NCBI GenBank assembly: GCA_964459065.1
Contig: CAYWMN010000210.1
Span: 1 to 6,884 of the forward strand
Source of the DNA: JAMCXS01 sp964459065
GTDB lineage: Bacteria > Acidobacteriota > Terriglobia > UBA7540
Length of the DNA stretch: 6,884 nucleotides
Reading direction: 5' to 3'
The position numbers and the translations under genes are program-made. Shown in pieces: positions 1 to 3,911 of the stretch. Position 1 is the stretch's first letter; each line of letters opens with the position of its first letter. The notes under the pieces were generated by a model that saw only the letters and a program-made list of their open reading frames with translations, did no database searches and was not told the DNA's origin.

Positions 1-774
1 CGGCCGAAGCGATACGGGTACCCGCTGCATTGCCGTTGTGGCAGTTTTCTCAGGTGGATCGGGAACCCTGATCCGGGCGCTGAAATTATCCCTCCAGCTT
101 TTGCTAGAACGCGGAGCGGGCTTCTCAGCTGTTCTTGCACGGGAAGTGTTTTCAAGCTCCGGAACTTGCCTTGCAGCTTCCCGCTGCCCGGAAGCAGACC
201 TCGCAGAGCCCTTCGGCGCGGTTTCCAAATCCTCGGCGGCGGGGTGATCCAGTCCTGCGTCAGGCTTTCGGCCTCGTGGTTCTAAATTAATCCGGAATCC
301 CGTCCCGTCTTTTCGCACCGTGCAAACGGGGTTGCCTTCCAGGTCCGCAACGACCCGGATCACCCCGCCATACTTCGGGCTGAATCGGCCCAGCCGCACT
401 CGCGCCAGGAACGGCAGGTCGGTCGAATACCTCCAGCGGTCGGTCGCATTGCGCGCCCCTTCAAGGTCCAAAACCACCCGGCGCGGGTGCGCAAGGTAAA
501 AGTAACGGTAGCGAGTCGGTTGCGTGGTCGAAACGGCAATGGACGTTCCTTTCCCGTCGGGAGCGGGCTGGATTGAAATTCCAGTAAGGCTCGCCACTCC
601 GCCGGCCGAAGGCGCCGCGGGCCGAACGGTGCCTTCCTTGTCGCCCGCCTTGCTTCCCTTGGCGCCCGGCCCAGTAGTATCCGGGGCCGGAAGTTTGTTC
701 GGAAGGGCGCTTCCCCCCGTCATCGCCAGGGCTGCCATCACGGTTATCAGCGCTAGGATCGGCTTGAGTTTCAT
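1..774 (-). CDS. pilQ: AMIN-domain protein, probable N-terminal part of the type IV pilus secretin PilQ (3' end cut by window edge)
   Basis: An open frame of 258 codons runs from ATG at 774 to the window edge without a stop. The start is well supported: a GGGGAGGG ribosome site lies three bases upstream and the ATG overlaps the pilP stop as ATGA. Residues 1-23 look like a Sec signal peptide (MKLKPILALI followed by an alanine-rich core). Residues 24-60 are a Pro/Gly/Lys-rich linker. Residues about 62-166 resemble an AMIN domain, with the hallmark RRVVLDLEGA at 98-107 and a second half around VRLGRFSPKYGGVIRVVADL. AMIN domains bind peptidoglycan and occur at the N-terminus of PilQ secretins. 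Residues 167-258 are a charged, low-complexity linker, so no secretin domain is visible. Position directly after pilP argues for PilQ. An AMIN-containing amidase or a stand-alone AMIN protein cannot be excluded without the missing 3' part. Confidence 0.75.
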   Translation of the reverse strand, partial: MKLKPILALITVMAALAMTGGSALPNKLPAPDTTGPGAKGSKAGDKEGTVRPAAPSAGGVASLTGISIQPAPDGKGTSIAVSTTQPTRYRYFYLAHPRRVVLDLEGARNATDRWRYSTDLPFLARVRLGRFSPKYGGVIRVVADLEGNPVCTVRKDGTGFRINLEPRGRKPDAGLDHPAAEDLETAPKGSARSASGQREAARQVPELENTSRARTAEKPAPRSSKSWRDNFSARIRVPDPPEKTATTAMQRVPVSLRP

Positions 775-1325
775 TTTCCCTCCCCGGTGCGTGCGAGCTT
801 TAGAACAACTTCTGCGGTCTGAAACCGTCCGTTCGAGTCCGGACGCTTCTCCCGAAACTGAATGGAGTCCGCTGTAATCTTTTCAACCACTCCGTTGTAG
901 ACTTCGTCGTGGGGTCGAAGGAAATAAGCGCGGTGGGTCTGGTTTGTTACCACCGCAATCATTGGCTTGCCGTTACCCTCGCTGACAACCCCGTCCAGCC
1001 GCAGACGGCCGATCACCAGGCCCCGCTTGCCGGCAGGCAAGGGACCCATGAATGGGCTTTGGTCCGGTTGCGGGGGAGGCGGCGTCTTGAAGGGATCGCG
1101 CTTCTCCCGGAACGATTCCGTGCCTTTGGTCATCATGCCGCCGCCCGAATAACCGGACGACGCGCCCTTGGCGTTGGAGGCCCCCACCGCCGTTGTCGCG
1201 CCGGGATCGTGGGGTCCCTGCGCCGAACAGGTTCCGGCTCCCAGCCCCGCCCCGATCAAAACCGCGATCAGAATTTGAGCCCAACGGGACTGCAAAAAAA
1301 CGAGGTGTCTTCTGTGCATCTTCAT
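771..1325 (-). CDS. pilP: Type IV pilus assembly protein PilP (periplasmic link to the secretin)
   Basis: The product is 184 residues from ATG 1325, a usual PilP size; a second ATG at 1319 would remove two residues. The frame stays open upstream to 1412, but that extension overlaps pilO and lacks signal-peptide character. Residues 4-36 form a signal peptide or membrane anchor: a basic start, a hydrophobic core at 18-30, then GTCSAQ. Cys33 is not in a good lipobox because Thr precedes it, so cleavage after CSA is as likely as lipidation. Residues 37-75 are a Gly/Ser-rich spacer. RDPFK at 76-80 is the conserved motif seen in PilP proteins, followed by a proline run. Residues about 100-178 form the beta-rich PilP domain (GLVIGRLRLDGVV, then YFLRPHDEVYNG). 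In known systems PilP contacts PilN/PilO and the N0 domain of PilQ. The gene starts 19 bases after pilO and overlaps the next gene by four bases. Confidence 0.88.
   Translation of the reverse strand: MKMHRRHLVFLQSRWAQILIAVLIGAGLGAGTCSAQGPHDPGATTAVGASNAKGASSGYSGGGMMTKGTESFREKRDPFKTPPPPQPDQSPFMGPLPAGKRGLVIGRLRLDGVVSEGNGKPMIAVVTNQTHRAYFLRPHDEVYNGVVEKITADSIQFREKRPDSNGRFQTAEVVLKLARTGEGK
778..785 (-). promoter_or_regulatory. Strong ribosome binding site of the pilQ-like gene
   Basis: GGGGAGGG on the minus strand lies three bases before ATG 774 and inside the last codons of pilP. It fixes the start of the AMIN-domain gene and suggests high or independent initiation despite the four-base overlap. 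Confidence 0.7.
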
Positions 1326-1344
1326 GCTGTGCGGTCCATTCCTA

Positions 1345-1965
1345 TCACCGTGCCGGCTTTCCCGCCGGCTTTGCGGCGTCGGCCGGCTGCGGCCGGTTGT
1401 AGTAAGTCGCAATCACAAAATCAGCCCCCACCGTCTCATGAGGTAAGACTTTGTACGACCCCTTCCCGCCTCCCTGGGGTGCCTGCATGACGAGATTGCT
1501 GACGGTCACAATCCTCTGCTGATGCACCAGCCGGTCAAAGAACCTCACGAGACCGTAATAGGTTCCATCCAAATGCAAACGGAATGGCATCTCGACATAG
1601 AGGTCCTTCTGAATCGGGGGCTCGGCAATAAACGTCCGGATATACACATTCGAGCTGATTCCGGTGTCATAGACAATATCGACAAAAGCTCCCGTGGCCG
1701 GTTTGTCGGGAACAATGGATTGAAGCGTTTGAAGCTGCTGAGTCAGCTGCGCGATTCGGTTCAGGTATTCGGTTTGCTCGCGCTTGAAGGCTTCGTTGCG
1801 GTCGTTTTCGGCCCGAAGCCGCAACCCTTGCCCCTGAAGACTGGTCCGTTCAGCGGACTTGGGAAGGACAAAGTACCAGAAAACTGACGCCGCAAGCCCC
1901 ACCGCAATCAGCGCCAGCACAGCGCTTTGCGCGCCCGGGGAAAGATTGCTCAAGTTCTTCGCCAT
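1345..1965 (-). CDS. pilO: Type IV pilus inner-membrane alignment protein PilO
   Basis: The product is 206 residues from ATG 1965. GAAGGGG at 1981-1975 lies nine bases upstream and supports this start. A longer open frame to 2067 would run deep into pilN and encodes an Arg/Pro-rich stretch with no family likeness. The protein shows the bitopic PilO layout: a short cytoplasmic tail, one transmembrane helix at about 13-34 (ending VFWYFVLP), a periplasmic coiled coil at about 36-85, and a ferredoxin-like domain at about 92-189, including GTYYGLVRFFDRL at 134-146, a typical PilO segment. The last residues (190-206) are a Pro/Ala/Lys tail that is probably disordered. PilO pairs with PilN through the coiled coil and the C-terminal domain, and the pair recruits PilP. 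The start lies 16 bases after the pilN stop. Confidence 0.92.
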   Translation of the reverse strand: MAKNLSNLSPGAQSAVLALIAVGLAASVFWYFVLPKSAERTSLQGQGLRLRAENDRNEAFKREQTEYLNRIAQLTQQLQTLQSIVPDKPATGAFVDIVYDTGISSNVYIRTFIAEPPIQKDLYVEMPFRLHLDGTYYGLVRFFDRLVHQQRIVTVSNLVMQAPQGGGKGSYKVLPHETVGADFVIATYYNRPQPADAAKPAGKPAR

Positions 1966-1981
1966 GGCTGTCGGCCCCTTC

Positions 1982-2611
1982 TTACTTTGCTCCTGACGGA
2001 GCCGCCCCGCCCGCGGCCGGCCCCTCGCCGGCGGGGGACGGCACCTCTGCAGGAGGGCTGTAAACACAGTCGAGATCGAAGTCGAAGCTGGTCCGGTCGT
2101 ATTGGTTGTTCTGGTAATACTGCGTCAATCGCACGTTGGTGAATCGCGGCGATTGATTGAGCGCCCTGATGAATCTGGCAATGGAAGCCACCGTTTGCGA
2201 CTGGCCGCGAAGATGGATTACCTTGCCGACCGGATTCATTTGCAACAGATAGAGGTTGTGGGTCGCATCCACCGTGTCGCCCAGTCTCGTCATCAGATCC
2301 ACCGGACCCTGGCGGCTGCTCTGGAGTTTTTGAATCATGGTCACGCGCTCTTCAAGCTGCTTGAGCTGGTCCTGATATTTCTGGTTCTGCGCTTGCACGG
2401 CCGCCAGCTCCTTTTGCCGGATCTGCTCCCGGGCAAGCGCCTCCTGTTCATGGTGAATCTGGTTATTCCAGTAAAAATAGAGAAAACCCACAATGCTCAT
2501 CGCGACCGCCAGCGCAACAACAAAAGCCAGCATCTGGCGCGTCGAGCTGGAAGACGCGGCAACCGTCATGGCCGCAGGCGAGGCTTCTCCGAGCAGGTTG
2601 ATTTTCATCAT
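1982..2611 (-). CDS. pilN: Type IV pilus inner-membrane alignment protein PilN
   Basis: The product is 209 residues from ATG 2611, or 208 from the next ATG at 2608. Both fit: the first gives an ATGA overlap with the pilM stop, the second a TGATG overlap, and GAGGAG lies at 2629-2624. The N-terminus carries INLL at residues 4-7, the conserved cytoplasmic motif that docks in the groove of PilM. One transmembrane helix spans about 27-48. A glutamine-rich coiled coil follows at about 51-99. The periplasmic PilN domain spans about 100-184, with HLRGQSQTVASIARFIRAL at 133-151 as the typical segment. Residues 185-209 are a Pro/Gly/Ala-rich tail with no visible domain. The overlap with pilM suggests translational coupling of the two binding partners. 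Confidence 0.92.
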   Translation of the reverse strand: MMKINLLGEASPAAMTVAASSSSTRQMLAFVVALAVAMSIVGFLYFYWNNQIHHEQEALAREQIRQKELAAVQAQNQKYQDQLKQLEERVTMIQKLQSSRQGPVDLMTRLGDTVDATHNLYLLQMNPVGKVIHLRGQSQTVASIARFIRALNQSPRFTNVRLTQYYQNNQYDRTSFDFDLDCVYSPPAEVPSPAGEGPAAGGAAPSGAK

Positions 2612-3663
2612 GGCGTGTCAAAGCTCCTCAACGCCAGCCCCATGGCAACGCACATCGACGGGCCGATTTCCGCCGCATACGCAACGTCAAACCGCGAGGG
2701 GTTGATATGGACTTTCCGGAAAGGATCCATCACTTCAACGGGAACACCGAATTCTTCCTTCAACCGGCTCGACAGTCCTTCCATCCTGGAGGTCCCGCCG
2801 GCCAGGTAGATGAATTCAAGGTTGGCTGTCGAAGTCGTCTGCTTGAAAAAGTCGAACGTTTTTTGAATTTCCAGCAGCAGGATCTCCGACACCAAGCGAA
2901 GGTGCGGAGCCTTGGCCTCTTCGGAAACGTTGGGCAGATGATACCCTTGCTTCAGTTTCTCGGCGTCTTCAAAACTCAGGTCCAGTTCCTTCTGCAAGGT
3001 ATCGGTGTACTGGTTTCCGCCCACGGCGACATCCCGGGTAAACAGCGAGGAGCCGTCGCGGATAATGTTAATGTTCATGATGCTGGCTCCGATGTTCAGC
3101 AAAGCCACCAAAGCCCCCGCCGGCGCATCGTAGTTGGCTTCAAAGGCGTTCTCCAGGGCGAACGCGTCGATATCCATCACCACCGCGTTCCTTCCCGCCT
3201 GGCTCAGAACATTGGTCTGGTTCAGAATCTTCTCGCGCTTCACGGCCACCAGCATGACGTCCGTGCCGCCGTTCGATCCCGCCCCGTCCATGATTTGATA
3301 GCTCAGGTTGACGTCAGCGACATCAAAGGGGATGTGCTGTTGCGCCTCGTAGGGAATGGCGCTCGCGACCTCCTCATCGCTCCCCGCGCTCACGGTAATC
3401 CTTTTCACGATGACCGAGTGTCCGGAAACCGAGGTCGCAACGTCCCGGCACTTAATCTTGTTCTCGGTAAAAATTTTCTCGATGGCATCGGAAACCAGCA
3501 GCCCGTCCATAATCGAGCCATCGACCACAACATCCTGCCCCAGCGTCTCCATGCCCATATTCGCCAGTTCATAACTCCCGTCTTTATAGACAAGCTCAAC
3601 GACTTTGACGGAACTCGACCCGATATCCAGACCCACGAGTTTTCTCGACCTTTTCCAAAACAT
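2608..3663 (-). CDS. pilM: Type IV pilus assembly protein PilM (actin-like cytoplasmic ATP-binding protein)
   Basis: The product is 351 residues, full family length. ATG 3663 is chosen because GGAG lies nine bases upstream at 3676-3673 and the protein then begins MFWKRSRKLVGLDIGSSSVK, the standard PilM start; the frame is open to 3756, but that extension is Arg-rich and not family-like. The actin/FtsA-type nucleotide motifs are visible: phosphate-1 GLDIGSSSVK at 11-20, phosphate-2 NIGASIMNI at 190-198, and the adenosine motif LAGGTSRMEGL at 287-297. IPYEAQQHIPF at 103-113 and GGNQYT at 215-220 are further PilM hallmarks. The usual Asp at the start of phosphate-2 is Asn here; I recall this as common among PilM proteins of this type, so it is no sign of inactivity. 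PilM forms the cytoplasmic ring or platform that binds PilN. It is the first gene of the pil group. Confidence 0.95.
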   Translation of the reverse strand: MFWKRSRKLVGLDIGSSSVKVVELVYKDGSYELANMGMETLGQDVVVDGSIMDGLLVSDAIEKIFTENKIKCRDVATSVSGHSVIVKRITVSAGSDEEVASAIPYEAQQHIPFDVADVNLSYQIMDGAGSNGGTDVMLVAVKREKILNQTNVLSQAGRNAVVMDIDAFALENAFEANYDAPAGALVALLNIGASIMNINIIRDGSSLFTRDVAVGGNQYTDTLQKELDLSFEDAEKLKQGYHLPNVSEEAKAPHLRLVSEILLLEIQKTFDFFKQTTSTANLEFIYLAGGTSRMEGLSSRLKEEFGVPVEVMDPFRKVHINPSRFDVAYAAEIGPSMCVAMGLALRSFDTP

Positions 3664-3672
3664 GTTCGCTAT

Positions 3673-3676
3673 CTCC
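3673..3676 (-). promoter_or_regulatory. Ribosome binding site of pilM
   Basis: GGAG on the minus strand lies nine bases before ATG 3663. It decides between this start and in-frame upstream starts as far as 3756. Confidence 0.7.
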
Positions 3677-3686
3677 GAAAACCCAT

Positions 3687-3699
3687 CCGAAGCCTTCGG
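3687..3699 (-). repeat. 13-base palindrome in the pilM leader
   Basis: CCGAAGGCTTCGG reads nearly the same on both strands, with six-base arms around one central base. As RNA it could form a five-pair stem with a three-base loop. It ends 10 bases before the pilM GGAG site. It may be an operator half, a small hairpin affecting translation, or chance in GC-rich DNA. Confidence 0.3.
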
Positions 3700-3760
3700 C
3701 CGCGCTCGGACATTAAAGCGCTTGGGCCTTGCATCCAACCGTCCGAAACGCACCACAATG

Positions 3761-3790
3761 TTTATCGGTCTTTGCTCATGGCAACTTCAA
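3761..3790 (-). promoter_or_regulatory. pilM: Possible sigma-70-type promoter for the pil operon
   Basis: On the minus strand, TTGAAG (3790-3785) is followed after 18 bases by GATAAA (3766-3761). Each matches four of six consensus bases. Transcription would start near 3754, giving a leader of about 90 bases before pilM. The position is sensible but the match is weak and could be chance. I saw no clear sigma-54 GG-N10-GC element with its flanking consensus. Confidence 0.25.
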
Positions 3791-3911
3791 TGTTGATGCC
3801 TGGTTTATTCGTAAAATTCATAGCTCACCCACCGGCCCCCCCGTGCTGCGCGCCAGGCATTGGCCTCATTCCAGCCTGCAAAGGTCTCGCAAAAAACTTT
3901 GTGAGGGTTTC

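Larger units (their letters stand above)
3664..3911 (-). other. Intergenic region upstream of the pil operon; no convincing gene
   Basis: These 248 bases separate the SBBP gene stop from pilM. They probably hold the pil operon promoter and 5' leader. Visible elements on the minus strand are a U6 run at 3896-3891 without a good hairpin before it, a seven-G tract at 3842-3836, a possible -35/-10 pair at 3790-3761, and a short palindrome at 3699-3687 just ahead of the pilM ribosome site. No tRNA-like or riboswitch-like fold is recognisable by eye. Short open frames exist but none is convincing. Confidence 0.6.

Noticed and set aside
38..877. Short plus-strand frames at 38-247 and 524-877
   Set aside because: They are antisense to the AMIN-domain gene and pilP, which have signal peptides, ribosome sites and family motifs on the minus strand.
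1966..2067. A longer pilO with a start at 2067
   Set aside because: It would overlap pilN by more than 80 bases and adds an Arg/Pro-rich stretch before a good ribosome site and ATG at 1965.
2102..2809. A 235-codon plus-strand frame antisense to pilN and the pilM 3' end
   Set aside because: The minus-strand reading gives complete PilN with its motifs and membrane helix; the plus-strand product resembles nothing and crosses a gene boundary.
3664..3756. A longer pilM with a start at 3756
   Set aside because: The added 31 residues are Arg-rich and unlike PilM; the ATG at 3663 has a well-placed GGAG and yields the canonical N-terminus.
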